The notes beneath the pieces were generated by a model. It was not told the DNA's origin. It searched no databases and saw nothing but the letters and a program-made list of their open reading frames with translations. Both the position numbers and the translations under genes were made by a program. A stretch of DNA of 64,000 nt from Desulfonatronum lacustre DSM 10312 (GTDB taxonomy: Bacteria > Desulfobacterota > Desulfovibrionia > Desulfovibrionales > Desulfonatronaceae): assembly GCF_000519265.1 (NCBI RefSeq), contig NZ_KI912608.1, positions 1 to 64,000 of the forward strand, given 5' to 3'. Of this stretch, positions 8,836 to 17,999 are shown one piece after another (position 1 is the stretch's first letter; each line of letters starts with the position of its first letter).

Positions 8836-10123
8836 ATCCGGTGGTCTGGCGGAATTAAAACGCAAGATCCTGTTTACGTTTTTGCTCTTGGCGACATGCC
8901 GGATCGGGGTGCATATTCCCGTTCCCGGGGTCGATTCCAGGGCCATGGCGGATTTCTTCGCCAGCATGCAGGGAACACTGTTCGGAATGTTCGACATGTT
9001 CGCCGGCGGCGGGCTGAGCAATCTGTCCATTTTTGCCTTGGGCATTATGCCCTATATCTCTGCATCGATCATCATCCAGCTGTTGACGGTGGTCAGTCCG
9101 GAGTTAAAGCGCCTCAAAGAAGAGGGGGCTTCCGGGCGGAAGAAGATAACGCAGTACACCCGGTATGGAACGGTAATGATCGCCGCTGTTCAAGGCTTGG
9201 GCATCGCTATCGGGATCGAGAACATGACCAGCCCCGGCGGGGCTGCGGTGGTCATGGACCCAGGCTGGGCCTTCCGCCTGACCACGATCATCACCATGGT
9301 GTCCGGGACCGTCCTGTTGATGTGGATTGGTGAACAAATCACCGAATACGGCATCGGCAATGGAATTTCATTGATCATTTTCGCCGGTATCGTCGCCCAG
9401 TTGCCGGGGGCGATCATCAATACCTTTCGGTTGATGAGCGCGGGCCAGATTTCGTTGTTCGTCGCTCTGCTCCTGGCTTTGCTTGTCGCCGGCGTATTGA
9501 TCTTCATCGTTTTCATGGAGCGAGGACAACGCAGGATACCCATCCAGTACGCCAAGCGGATGCTTGGCCGAAAAATGTACGGCGGACAGACGACGCATTT
9601 GCCGTTGAAGATCAATACCGCTGGAGTCATTCCCCCGATTTTCGCGTCCTCCATGTTGATGTTTCCGGCAACTTTGGCTTCTTTTTCTCAGTCCGAGATT
9701 TTGAATAGAGTTTCGATGATGTTTGATCCCGCGACGATTCTTTACAATACTGTGTTTGTCGCGTTGATTATTTTCTTTTGTTATTTTTATACGGCTATTA
9801 TTTTTGATCCCAAGGATATCGCCGAAAATATTCGTAAACAAGGCGGCTTCATTCCTGGTATTCGTCCCGGTTTGAAAACACGAGAATACATCGACACCGT
9901 TCTTAGTCGGATAACCCTTTGGGGGTCGTTGTACATTTCTGCCATCTGCGTTTTGCCGATGTTGCTCATTTCACAGTTTAACGTTCCTTTTTATTTTGGC
10001 GGCACAGGCGTGCTGATCGCGGTGGTCGTCGCCATGGACACCATGAGCAAGGTCGATTCGTATCTCATTACCCATCAGTACGAAGGACTGATGCAGAAAA
10101 CACGGATTAAAGGCAGGCGGTAG
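8816..10123 (+). CDS. secY: Preprotein translocase subunit SecY
   Basis: SecY is the pore subunit of the Sec channel in the inner membrane. About ten hydrophobic segments are visible over 435 residues, with RIGVHIPVPGVDSRAM, the plug-region FDMFAGGGLSNLSIFALGIMPYISASIIIQLL and the cytoplasmic loop RRIPIQYAKRM. GTG at 8816 is chosen: it is preceded by GGAAGG and gives MQQTTSKSGGLAELKRK, a normal N-terminus. An in-frame ATG at 8783 lies deep in rplO. Confidence 0.94.
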   Translation: MQQTTSKSGGLAELKRKILFTFLLLATCRIGVHIPVPGVDSRAMADFFASMQGTLFGMFDMFAGGGLSNLSIFALGIMPYISASIIIQLLTVVSPELKRLKEEGASGRKKITQYTRYGTVMIAAVQGLGIAIGIENMTSPGGAAVVMDPGWAFRLTTIITMVSGTVLLMWIGEQITEYGIGNGISLIIFAGIVAQLPGAIINTFRLMSAGQISLFVALLLALLVAGVLIFIVFMERGQRRIPIQYAKRMLGRKMYGGQTTHLPLKINTAGVIPPIFASSMLMFPATLASFSQSEILNRVSMMFDPATILYNTVFVALIIFFCYFYTAIIFDPKDIAENIRKQGGFIPGIRPGLKTREYIDTVLSRITLWGSLYISAICVLPMLLISQFNVPFYFGGTGVLIAVVVAMDTMSKVDSYLITHQYEGLMQKTRIKGRR

Positions 10124-10125
10124 GT

Positions 10126-10920
10126 GTGAAGAAGTATCTGGGCATCTATTTGAAAAATGAGAAAGAGATCAACATCCTCCGCGAGGCGAATCGGATCGTT
10201 TCCATTATTCTGGATGCATTGCAGGAAAGCGTCAGACCCGGCATCAAAACCATCGATCTTGAGGATATTGCCCTGACGTGGTGCTCACGGTTCAATGTGA
10301 AGCCGGCTTTCAAGGGGTATCGTGGTTTCCCATACGCAATATGTTGCTCGGTCAATGAACAAGTTGTTCACGGCTTTCCCTCTGATCGGATACTTCAGGA
10401 AGGCGACATCGTCAGCATCGACTTTGGAGTCATATACCAAGGATTTTATGGGGACTCCGCTCGGACGTTTCCCGTGGGCGCGATTTCAAACAGCACCCAG
10501 ACGTTACTTGATGTTACTCGTGACGCACTGGATATCGGAATACAGTCGGCCGTCGTCGGTAATCAGCTCTATGACATATCTCGCGCTATTCAACGGTATG
10601 TCGAAGACCAAGGTTGTTCGGTGGTCAAGCGATTCGTGGGACACGGCATCGGTAGAAGCCTGCACGAAAAGCCTGAGATTCCAAACTTTATTCCGCAACG
10701 ATATTCCGACATACCGCTGAAGACCGGCATGGTTCTGGCTATTGAGCCCATGGTCACGGCGGGCAAGGACGAGGTTGAGATCCTTTCCGATCGTTGGACG
10801 GCTGTGACTAAAGACAATAGCCTCGCGGCTCATTTTGAACATACCATCGCCTTGACTTCCAATGGTCCTGAAATATTGAGCAGGAGTTACGCGGAATATG
10901 GTCAAGGAAGAAGCCAATAA
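10126..10920 (+). CDS. map: Methionine aminopeptidase, type I
   Basis: Removes the initiator methionine from nascent proteins using two divalent metals. The five ligands of type I enzymes are all seen in context: SIDFGVIYQGFYGDSART (two Asp), GHGIGRSLHE (His), LAIEPM (Glu) and FEHTI (Glu). It has 264 residues. GTG start, two bases after the secY stop, in the usual secY-map order. infA, which sits between map and rpmJ in many genomes, is not present in the 93 bp that follow. Confidence 0.94.
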   Translation: MKKYLGIYLKNEKEINILREANRIVSIILDALQESVRPGIKTIDLEDIALTWCSRFNVKPAFKGYRGFPYAICCSVNEQVVHGFPSDRILQEGDIVSIDFGVIYQGFYGDSARTFPVGAISNSTQTLLDVTRDALDIGIQSAVVGNQLYDISRAIQRYVEDQGCSVVKRFVGHGIGRSLHEKPEIPNFIPQRYSDIPLKTGMVLAIEPMVTAGKDEVEILSDRWTAVTKDNSLAAHFEHTIALTSNGPEILSRSYAEYGQGRSQ

Positions 10921-11013
10921 AAGAGATGGCATGAAGGTTCGAGTGGAAATGTCTTCGTACGATCTCAAATGAGGTCGGATCACTTATCGATTGAATAACC
11001 GTTGGAGTACCAA

Positions 11014-11127
11014 ATGAAAGTCAAACCGTCCGTGAAGAAAGTTTGCGACAAGTGTCAAATCATTCGCCGCAATGGAATTTTACGGGTTATTTGCGAAAAC
11101 CCCCGTCACAAGCAACGTCAAGGATAA
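11014..11127 (+). CDS. rpmJ: 50S ribosomal protein L36, zinc-binding
   Basis: A 37-residue protein starting [14 protein letters not shown] and ending NPRHKQRQG. The C11xxC14, C27 and H32 arrangement is the zinc-binding (C+) form of L36, the smallest 50S protein. GGAG lies eight bases upstream of the ATG. It sits between map and rpsM exactly as expected at the alpha operon boundary. Confidence 0.93.
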   Translation: MKVKPSVKKVCDKCQIIRRNGILRVICENPRHKQRQG

Positions 11128-11139
11128 TGGAGGAACACC

Positions 11140-11511
11140 GTGGCACGAATCGCTGGGGTTGATTTGCCCAAGAACAAGCGAATGGATATCGCTCTGACCT
11201 ACATCTACGGAATTGGTCGAGCTACTGCTTTAAAAGTCCTGGATGCGACGAGCATCGCTTGGACGAAAAAGACCGACGACTTGAACGCGGACGAGATCAA
11301 CGACATTCGTAAGGAAATTGAATCCACCTATAAAGTAGAGGGTGATCTGCGTCGTGACGTGACCAGCAACATTAAACGCCTGATGGACATTGGTTGCTAC
11401 AGAGGTTTGCGGCACCGCAAAGGCTTGCCGGTACGTGGTCAGAGCACTCACGCCAACGCTCGAACGCGCAAGGGACCGAGACGGTCCATCGTCGGGAAGC
11501 GGAAAAAGTAG
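11140..11511 (+). CDS. rpsM: 30S ribosomal protein S13
   Basis: S13 (123 residues) lies at the top of the 30S head and contacts P-site t[33 protein letters not shown] and the C-terminal [27 protein letters not shown] are family signatures. GTG start with GGAGG nine bases upstream. First gene of the alpha operon portion. Confidence 0.96.
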   Translation: MARIAGVDLPKNKRMDIALTYIYGIGRATALKVLDATSIAWTKKTDDLNADEINDIRKEIESTYKVEGDLRRDVTSNIKRLMDIGCYRGLRHRKGLPVRGQSTHANARTRKGPRRSIVGKRKK

Positions 11512-11579
11512 CCGACGATTTTAAGGGCTGTTGAACAATATTCAATCAGGAACATACAGGGACAGGAGCAAGAGAAGAT

Positions 11580-11972
11580 ATGGCAAGACCTGCTCGAAAA
11601 GCCGGCAAACGGAAAGAGAAGAAGAACATTCCAGTAGGAGTCGCTCACATCCAGGCCAGCTTTAACAACACCATCATTTCCTTTACAGACCAGAAGGGAA
11701 ACGTCGTCAGTTGGGCCAGTTCCGGAATGGCCGGCTTTAAAGGATCACGTAAAAGCACCCCCTTCGCGGCGCAATTGGCCGCGGAATCCGCCGCGCGCAA
11801 GGCGCAGGAACAAGGAATGCGTACCGTCGGCGTTCTGGTCAAGGGACCGGGGTCCGGCCGTGAAGCCGCCATGCGGGCCATTAACAAGGTCGGCTTTCAG
11901 GTGACCTATATCCGTGACATCACGCCGATTCCGCACAATGGTTGCCGTCCGCCCAAACGCAGAAGAGTCTAA
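11580..11972 (+). CDS. rpsK: 30S ribosomal protein S11
   Basis: S11 (130 residues) contacts the mRNA exit and E-site region of the platform. Conserved segments are [45 protein letters not shown] and the C-terminal [18 protein letters not shown]. The ATG is preceded by a purine-rich AGGAGCAAGAGAAG. Confidence 0.96.
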   Translation: MARPARKAGKRKEKKNIPVGVAHIQASFNNTIISFTDQKGNVVSWASSGMAGFKGSRKSTPFAAQLAAESAARKAQEQGMRTVGVLVKGPGSGREAAMRAINKVGFQVTYIRDITPIPHNGCRPPKRRRV

Positions 11973-11997
11973 TTCAGGAGAGGGGAGGTAGGAGATT

Positions 11998-12624
11998 TTG
12001 GCCAGATATACTGAAGCAAAATGCCGATTGTGCCGCCGGGAAGGCGCAAAGCTTTTTTTAAAAGGTGATCGCTGTTTCACCGACAAATGTGCTTACGAGC
12101 GGCGTTCATACGCACCCGGAGAGCATGGCCGCGCACGCAAGAAATTCAGCGACTATGCGTTGCAGTTGCGGGAGAAGCAGAAGTTGCGCCGAACTTTCGG
12201 AGTTCTCGAGCGTCCGTTCCGAAATTATTTTTCCAAAGCCGACAAGCAGCGAGGCGTGACCGGCACCAACTTGTTGGTATTGTTGGAAACACGCTTGGAC
12301 AACGTGATTTATCGCATGGGGTATGCCAACTCTCGCGACCAAGCCCGACAGTTGATCCGCCATGGTCATTTCACACTGAACGGCCATAAAGTGAACATCC
12401 CCTCCTTACGGATGCGCATTGGAGACGAGATCGTGGTCAAGGAGTCGAGTCGAAAGATTCCCGTGATTCTGGAAGCCCAGCAAGTCATCGCCCGACGCGG
12501 AACTCCCGCTTGGTTGGAAGTCGATGGTGCTCAGCACAAAGGCAAACTTGTCTCTGTTCCGACTCGCGAAGATATATCTTTTCAGATCAACGAACAGCTC
12601 ATCGTTGAGCTGTATTCAAAATAA
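11998..12624 (+). CDS. rpsD: 30S ribosomal protein S4, zinc-binding form
   Basis: S4 (208 residues) nucleates 16S rRNA folding. The N-terminus [16 protein letters not shown] has C9, C12, C26 and C31, the zinc-coordinating (C+) variant. The S4 RNA-binding domain follows ([37 protein letters not shown], roughly residues 98-135). TTG start at 11998 with GGAGGTAGGAG upstream. Confidence 0.95.
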   Translation: MARYTEAKCRLCRREGAKLFLKGDRCFTDKCAYERRSYAPGEHGRARKKFSDYALQLREKQKLRRTFGVLERPFRNYFSKADKQRGVTGTNLLVLLETRLDNVIYRMGYANSRDQARQLIRHGHFTLNGHKVNIPSLRMRIGDEIVVKESSRKIPVILEAQQVIARRGTPAWLEVDGAQHKGKLVSVPTREDISFQINEQLIVELYSK

Positions 12625-12642
12625 TCTTTGCAGGTGCATAGA

Positions 12643-13695
12643 ATGTTCATTCGTAAAGGCGACAAGCTCCTCAACACCCGCAATTGGACGGAATTGGTCA
12701 AGCCCGACCAGCTTGTCAAAGACAAGCGCTCCTCCAATACCTACGGCAAGTTTATCTGCGAGCCGTTGGAACGCGGATTTGGGACAACCATTGGCAACGC
12801 CCTGCGTCGCGTCCTGCTGTCGTCCATGCAGGGGGCGGCCATCGTCGCCGTACGCATCGAGGGCGTCCAGCACGAGTTTTCGACAATTCCAGGAGTTCTG
12901 GAGGATGTCACGGATATTGTGCTCAACCTGAAGCAAGTCCGATTGGCCATGACCACCGACGAGCCGCAACGTCTTCAGCTCACGGCGAACTCGAAAGGTG
13001 CCGTCACCGCCGTCGCCATCCAGGAGAATCAGCGGGTTAAGGTTTACAATACGGATCAGCTCATTGCCACGTTGACGGAGGACATCGATTTTCGCTTGGA
13101 ACTGGAAGTCCGGATGGGCAAAGGATATCTCCCTGCGGAAATGCATGAAGGGGTGGACGAAGAGATCGGGTTGATCGCCTTGGACGCGAATTTTTCTCCC
13201 ATACTCAAAGCCGCCTATTCCGTGGAGCAAGCGCGAGTCGGCCAGATGACCAACTATGACAAGTTGGTCATGGAAGTCTGGACCGACGGGTCGTTGCGTC
13301 CCGATGACGCCATTGCCTACTCCGCCAAGATACTTAAAGATCAACTCTCCGTGTTCATCGCCTTTGACGACAGCGAGGATGAACAGGGAACAACGGACGC
13401 CGCGGACCAAAACATCGATCCGCTTTTGTTCAAGTCCATTGAGGACCTTGAACTATCCGTAAGGGCAACCAACTGCCTGAAGAGCGCCGGGATTTCCATC
13501 TTCGGGGAATTGGTTCAAAAGACGGAAAACGAAATTTTGGAAACGCGGAATTTCGGTCGCAAGTCGCTGGAGGAAATTCGGCGCGTGGTCAATAAAATGG
13601 GCTTTGATTTTGGGACCGACGTTCCCAACTTCGAAGAGAAATATCAGGAATGGCTGAAGAAGGAAGATACTCATGAGACACAGGAAGAGCGGTAG
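12643..13695 (+). CDS. rpoA: RNA polymerase alpha subunit
   Basis: Alpha dimer scaffolds RNA polymerase; its C-terminal domain contacts UP elements and activators. The N-terminal domain shows [33 protein letters not shown] and [28 protein letters not shown]. The C-terminal domain shows [23 protein letters not shown] and [17 protein letters not shown] at 12643 ([21 protein letters not shown]) fits the Desulfovibrio-type N-terminus, with 350 residues. It ends 23 bases inside rplQ. Confidence 0.95.
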   Translation: MFIRKGDKLLNTRNWTELVKPDQLVKDKRSSNTYGKFICEPLERGFGTTIGNALRRVLLSSMQGAAIVAVRIEGVQHEFSTIPGVLEDVTDIVLNLKQVRLAMTTDEPQRLQLTANSKGAVTAVAIQENQRVKVYNTDQLIATLTEDIDFRLELEVRMGKGYLPAEMHEGVDEEIGLIALDANFSPILKAAYSVEQARVGQMTNYDKLVMEVWTDGSLRPDDAIAYSAKILKDQLSVFIAFDDSEDEQGTTDAADQNIDPLLFKSIEDLELSVRATNCLKSAGISIFGELVQKTENEILETRNFGRKSLEEIRRVVNKMGFDFGTDVPNFEEKYQEWLKKEDTHETQEER

Positions 13696-14155
13696 AAAGT
13701 TCAACCGGACCCCGGCTCACCGAAAGGCCATGTTTCGGAACATGGCCAGCGCGTTGATCCAGCATGGCCGTATTCAAACCACGGAAGCCAAGGCCAAGGA
13801 ACTCCGCGGCGTGGTCGAAAAACTCGTGACCAAGGCAAAACGCAATGACCTGCATTCCAGACGGCTTGTGTACAAGGTATTGGGCGATCATGCGTTGGTT
13901 AAACGCTTGTTCGACGAGGTTGCTCCCTTGTATAGGGATGTTCCCGGCGGATATACACGCGTATTGAAGCTTGGGGCTCCACGCCCGGGAGATTGCGCGC
14001 CTTTGGCTTTTATCGAATTTACGAAGCATCAGGCCGTGACTGGGCAAGCTGAACAGGGAGTAGCCCCCGCGACCACTGCTCCGCAAAGCGCGGCTCCACT
14101 CAGTCCTGCGTCCGAGGAAGCCTCTCCGGCTTCTCGGGAAAAGTCCGCTGAGTGA
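13673..14155 (+). CDS. rplQ: 50S ribosomal protein L17
   Basis: L17 surrounds the tunnel exit on the 50S surface. [45 protein letters not shown] is typical. At 160 residues it is longer than the ~127 of E. coli, because of an Ala/Ser/Pro-rich tail of about 40 residues ([20 protein letters not shown] region), probably disordered. The start overlaps the end of rpoA by 23 bases. Last gene of the cluster; the terminator follows 18 bp later. Confidence 0.94.
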   Translation: MRHRKSGRKFNRTPAHRKAMFRNMASALIQHGRIQTTEAKAKELRGVVEKLVTKAKRNDLHSRRLVYKVLGDHALVKRLFDEVAPLYRDVPGGYTRVLKLGAPRPGDCAPLAFIEFTKHQAVTGQAEQGVAPATTAPQSAAPLSPASEEASPASREKSAE

Positions 14156-14173
14156 ACCGTCGAGATGCATGAT

Positions 14174-14204
14174 AAAGGCAGAGCAATTGCTCTGCCTTTT
14201 TTTT
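14174..14204 (+). terminator. Rho-independent terminator of the ribosomal cluster
   Basis: A perfect 11-bp stem (AAAGGCAGAGC paired with GCTCTGCCTTT) with loop AATT is followed by a continuous T run to 14204. It lies 18 bp after the rplQ stop and closes the whole co-oriented gene run. Confidence 0.93.
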
Positions 14205-14239
14205 GATTTGGTTGATAGTTAAAAGCTATTGTTTGGATC

Positions 14240-15244
14240 GTGAATATGGATATGCGTCAACTGCGAGCCTTTGCCAAGGTCTATGAACGCAGGAGCTTTT
14301 CCCGGGCGGCGGAAGATATGGCTTTGTCCCAACCAACCATCAGCGCGCATGTGGCCTCGTTGGAACAGTCCATCCAGGTTTCGCTGTTTGATCGCTTGGG
14401 GCGCAGTATTTTACCGACCCAGGCCGCTGATATTCTCTATAGACACTGCGCGTCCATCTTCGCCTCCCTGGACCGAGCCGAGTCCGAAATTCGTCTGCTG
14501 TCCAACGACGTATCCGGCGAGTTGAAGCTGGGAGGAAGCACTATTCCCGCAAACTACTTGTTCCCCGAATTGCTCAGCCGTTTTTTGCGAAGATATCCCA
14601 ATGTGCGCATCTCGCTGGCCGAAGGCGATTCCTTGGATATCCTGGACTTGATTTCACGGGGCAAGCTTTGTGTCGGCGTGGTCGGCGCCAAGGACGAATC
14701 GTCGGAACTGGAATTTCAGGCCCTGGTGGACGACTCGCTTGTGGTCTTGGCGGCGCCAAGTTTTTTATCCGGACGTCGTCCACCCTTCAGCGTTGAATCC
14801 ATTGTTAAAATGCCTTGGGTGGCGCGCCAACCCGGATCCGGTACGCGACTTGCCGTGGAGCAGGCTCTGGAAAAAGCAGGATGTCCGCCCAAGGAACTAA
14901 ACGTGGTGAGCGTCGTGGACGGCACGGAAGCCTTGTTGCGTTTCGTGCGTTGCGGCATGGGAATTTCCGTCAGCTCCCGTCTGGCCGCTCGGGAATACCT
15001 TCAACGCGGAGAATTGACCGTCGTCAGTATTCCGGAACTGCACTTCGAGCGCAGTTTTTTCGTTGTCCACCATCCCTTGCGCCACCAGTTTCCGGTCGTA
15101 CGGTATTTTTTGAAATTCGTCACCGAAGCAGCCGAAACGTTGGAACAACCCGAGGCGAGCCAGCATCAGGCCGAAGGGAACGTGTTCGACTTGGTGCGCC
15201 GATCCGGTGGCCACTTTGGTTCACTCCATCATCAACAAGGGTGA
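14240..15244 (+). CDS. LysR-family regulator, selenium-metabolism type
   Basis: A 334-residue LysR-type regulator. The N-terminal winged helix contains LRAFAKVYERRSFSRAAEDMALSQPTISAHVASLEQ (about residues 8-43), followed by a periplasmic-binding-like effector domain. It ends four bases before selD, so the two are almost certainly co-transcribed. That matches a known group of LysR proteins linked to selenium genes; the target and effector cannot be read from sequence. GTG at 14240 and ATG at 14246 and 14252 are all possible starts. The last ~25 residues (GGHFGSLHHQQG) look unconserved. Confidence 0.82.
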   Translation: MNMDMRQLRAFAKVYERRSFSRAAEDMALSQPTISAHVASLEQSIQVSLFDRLGRSILPTQAADILYRHCASIFASLDRAESEIRLLSNDVSGELKLGGSTIPANYLFPELLSRFLRRYPNVRISLAEGDSLDILDLISRGKLCVGVVGAKDESSELEFQALVDDSLVVLAAPSFLSGRRPPFSVESIVKMPWVARQPGSGTRLAVEQALEKAGCPPKELNVVSVVDGTEALLRFVRCGMGISVSSRLAAREYLQRGELTVVSIPELHFERSFFVVHHPLRHQFPVVRYFLKFVTEAAETLEQPEASQHQAEGNVFDLVRRSGGHFGSLHHQQG

Positions 15245-15248
15245 GATT

Positions 15249-16304
15249 ATGATCAATCTTGATGCATGCGCTCTGGTCCGCGGCGTCAGTGCCGCCGGTT
15301 GAGCCTCTAAAATATCTCCAGGGGACCTGGAGAGCGTTTTGAAAGACCTCGCCATTCGTTCGGACGAGCGCGTACTTTCAGGAACGGCACATGCCGAGGA
15401 CGCGGCGATACTGCGTTTTCCGCCGAACATGGCGCTGGTTCAGACCGTTGATTTCTTCACGCCCATTGTCAACAATCCTTATTGGTTCGGGCAAATAGCC
15501 GCGGCAAACTCCCTTTCGGACGTCTATGCCATGGGCGGGACCCCGTGGTGCGCCATGAACATCGTCTGTTTTCCGATCAAAAAGCTTTCCAAGGATATCC
15601 TTAAGGAAATTCTGCGCGGCGGATTGGACAAGATTCAAGAAGCCGGCGCGGTGTTGGCCGGCGGTCACAGCGTCGAAGATCAGGAGGTCAAATACGGTTT
15701 GGCGGTCACCGGCTTCGTCGCTCCGGAAGGCTTCGCGACCAATGGCGGTTTGCGTCCCGGCGATCAGCTGATCCTGACCAAGCCGTTGGGCTCCGGCGTC
15801 TTGGCCACGGGACTGAAGGCCGAATTGCCCGGCGCGGAAGAGCTGGAAAAGCTTTTGTACCACTGGGCCGGGCGACTGAACCGAATTGGTGGGGAAGTCA
15901 TTGCCAAGCTGGGATTAAAAGGCGCCACGGACGTGACCGGATTCGGCCTGGGCGGTCACCTGCTGGAAATGGCCAATGCCTCGGATGTGCGGATTATCCT
16001 GGAAGCCGAAAGCGTCCCGGTTCTGGATCAGGCCATGGAACTGATCGCCATGGGCATGCTCCCGGCCGGGAGTTTCGCCAACAAAACGCATTGCGCCCGG
16101 CAGGTGGAAATCAAGCCCGACGTGGATGCTCTGCGCGCGGACTTGATTTTCGACGCTCAAACTTCTGGGGGCTTGGTGCTAGGGGTTGCCGAGGAGCAAG
16201 TGGCCGAGGCCCAAAGGATGCTCCAAGAGGGTGGGGATCTGAGCGAAGTCATCGGGCGGGTCGTTCGGCATCAGCCCGGGGAGCCACGCCTGGAGATCGT
16301 GTAG
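15249..16304 (+). CDS. selD: Selenide, water dikinase (SelD), a selenoprotein
   Basis: Makes selenophosphate from selenide and ATP, the selenium donor for Sec-tRNA. The real start is ATG at 15249. The frame runs through an in-frame TGA at 15300-15302 (codon 18) that aligns with catalytic Cys17 of E. coli SelD (GVSAAG-U-ASKISPGDL), giving 351 residues. A gene finder would begin at TTG 15339 and lose the active site. Later motifs include DAAILRFPPNMALVQTVDFF, YAMGGTPWCAMN, LAGGHSVEDQE, GATDVTGFGLGGHLLEMA and DAQTSGGL. A SECIS-like hairpin follows the TGA. The gene follows a LysR gene by four bases. Confidence 0.93.
15315..15333 (+). promoter_or_regulatory. Bacterial SECIS hairpin of selD
   Basis: TCTCCAGG, loop GGA, CCTGGAGA: a perfect 8-bp stem beginning 12 bases after the in-frame TGA (15300-15302). 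Spacing and a G-rich apical loop fit bacterial SECIS elements bound by SelB. It lies within coding sequence, as required in bacteria. Confidence 0.85.
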
Positions 16305-16354
16305 TTGCACGGCCCCGGGAGCGACGAATCAAACGCCGTTCGTTCCGCCCGGGT

Positions 16355-16747
16355 TCAGGGATGCGCGTCTGTCAGCCCTCCACGACAGTCCTTGCAGCGT
16401 CCGAACAGGAACACTTCGTGGTCCTCCAATTCAAACCCTTCCGGAACCATGCGGTGCAGGTCGGCGGGACATTCGTGGACTTCGAAGACGCGGGAACAGA
16501 CACGGCACTGAAAAAAATGGTGGTGCGAACGATGCGCGTCTTCGTATCTTGGGATTTCACCCGGAATGCCGATTTGTAAGATTGCGCCCTGTTCCAGCAT
16601 GTCTCGAACGGTTCGATAGACCGTGGCAATGCCCAAGCCTGGCGAGTAGTCTAAGGCCGCCCGGTGAATCTCGGGGATGGTCAGCGGTCCCATGGCTTTG
16701 CCAAGGGCCGATTGAATGCCTTGGCGTTGTTGCGTTTTTCGTTTCAT
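16355..16747 (-). CDS. zur: Fur-family repressor, probably zinc-responsive (Zur)
   Basis: A 130-residue Fur-family protein with a winged helix (TIPEIHRAALDYSPGLGIATVYRTVRDMLEQGAI), the metal-site region HRSHHHFFQC, and two Cys pairs (CRVC and CKDC) forming the structural zinc site. It is divergent from znuACB with 218 bp between the starts, and an inverted repeat lies between them. Zur is inferred from this context; Fur or PerR cannot be excluded from sequence alone. An AGG lies nine bases upstream of the ATG. Confidence 0.82.
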   Translation of the reverse strand: MKRKTQQRQGIQSALGKAMGPLTIPEIHRAALDYSPGLGIATVYRTVRDMLEQGAILQIGIPGEIPRYEDAHRSHHHFFQCRVCSRVFEVHECPADLHRMVPEGFELEDHEVFLFGRCKDCRGGLTDAHP

Positions 16748-16882
16748 TGTCGGCCTTTTTGCGGTCGCTTCCGCTCGGGGCGTTTTTGTCGTGGTCGCCC
16801 TCTCCTCTCTCTTTCTCCTTCACCATTAGCCCGGAAGGCTATCAATTGACTCTCAACAAAGCCTGTTGCTTGCCATTGGTTT

Positions 16883-16908
16883 GATGATATCGCAAGATCA
16901 ATATCATC
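16883..16908. promoter_or_regulatory. Candidate Zur operator
   Basis: GATGATAT (16883-16890) and ATATCATC (16901-16908) form a perfect 8-bp inverted repeat with a 10-bp spacer. Imperfect extension outward is seen (TTT before, AAA after). It lies between the divergent Fur-family gene and znuA, 58 bp before the znuA start. AT-rich dyads of this kind are typical of Fur-family operators. Confidence 0.55.
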
Positions 16909-16965
16909 GAAAGGTAAAGAGGATAGGCTTACCGTATTGCGTACCGTAACCGGGAGGATGTGAAT

Positions 16966-17988
16966 ATGCGCAATTGGAGTTTAAGGTTGGGGATTGCTTT
17001 GATCGCGTTCTTGTTCGTGACGCTGGGCGCGGAATCGGTTCGGGCACAGCCTTTTGAGGTGTTCGTGAGCATTGCGCCGCAAAAGTACTTCGTGGAACGC
17101 GTCGGCGGACGGTTCGTGAATGTGTCCGTCATGGTCCCGCCGGGAGCCAGCCCGCATGTTTACGAGCCGAATCCGGCCCAGATGCGGACCTTGGCCCAGG
17201 CCAAGATATATTTTGCCCTGGGGGTGGAATTCGAGAAAAATCTTTTGCCTAAGATAGCCGCGCTTAACCCTGAACTGCAGCTCCTGCACACGGATGCGGG
17301 CATCGATAAACTCTCCATGATCCCCCACCATCAGCACCGTGATTACGGGCACGACCAGGGAAAGAACCACGATCACGGACCCGAAGATGCTAACGGAAAG
17401 AGCCACGGCCATGATCATGGGCATGGGCATGGCCAGGGGCATGAACACGCTCACAACCATGGTCATGGCCAAGACCGCGGCAACGACCACCAGCATCACG
17501 GCGGACTGGACACCCATATCTGGCTTTCACCGGACTTGGTCCGCATCCAGGCGCGGCACATCCTCGAGGCCTTGACGGCCCTCGACGGTGCTCATGCTCC
17601 GGTATATGAAGCCAACTTCAAGGCGTTCATGGCCGACCTGGACGCCCTGGACGCGGACATCCGCCATACCTTGGCTGGAAAGCAGGAGGCGGCGTTCATG
17701 GTTTTTCATCCCGCCTGGGGATACTTTGCCCGCCATTACGGGCTGGAGCAGATCCCGGTGGAGCTGGAGGGCAAGGAACCCAAAGCCCAGGACCTACAGC
17801 TACTGATTCAGCGGGCCAAGGCAGAGGGGATTCGCGTTGTCTTCGTCTCCCCGCAGTTCTCCACCCGTAGCGCGGAAACCATTGCCTCGGCCATCGAAGG
17901 CCAGACCATCGCCATCAACCCGTTGGCCGAAAACTGGATGGAGAACATGCGCACCGTGGCCGAAAAGTTCAAGCAAGCGATGCAGTAA
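16966..17988 (+). CDS. znuA: Zinc ABC transporter substrate-binding protein ZnuA
   Basis: Periplasmic zinc-binding lipocalin-unrelated cluster A-I solute receptor feeding ZnuBC. ATG at 16966 has GGGAGG eight bases upstream and opens with a signal peptide (SLRLGIALIAFLFVTLGAESVRA). Metal-site His residues are seen in GASPHVYEPN, HIWLSPD and FHPAWGYFARHYGL. A long His/Asp/Gly-rich loop spans about residues 120-180 (HGHDHGHGHG and similar), the hallmark of zinc rather than manganese receptors. 340 residues; first gene of znuACB. Confidence 0.93.
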   Translation: MRNWSLRLGIALIAFLFVTLGAESVRAQPFEVFVSIAPQKYFVERVGGRFVNVSVMVPPGASPHVYEPNPAQMRTLAQAKIYFALGVEFEKNLLPKIAALNPELQLLHTDAGIDKLSMIPHHQHRDYGHDQGKNHDHGPEDANGKSHGHDHGHGHGQGHEHAHNHGHGQDRGNDHQHHGGLDTHIWLSPDLVRIQARHILEALTALDGAHAPVYEANFKAFMADLDALDADIRHTLAGKQEAAFMVFHPAWGYFARHYGLEQIPVELEGKEPKAQDLQLLIQRAKAEGIRVVFVSPQFSTRSAETIASAIEGQTIAINPLAENWMENMRTVAEKFKQAMQ

Positions 17989-17999
17989 CGGAGTTTTCC

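Noticed and set aside
15339-15341. TTG as start of selD
   Set aside because: It would remove the catalytic position; the ATG at 15249 with read-through of TGA as selenocysteine explains the conserved N-terminus.
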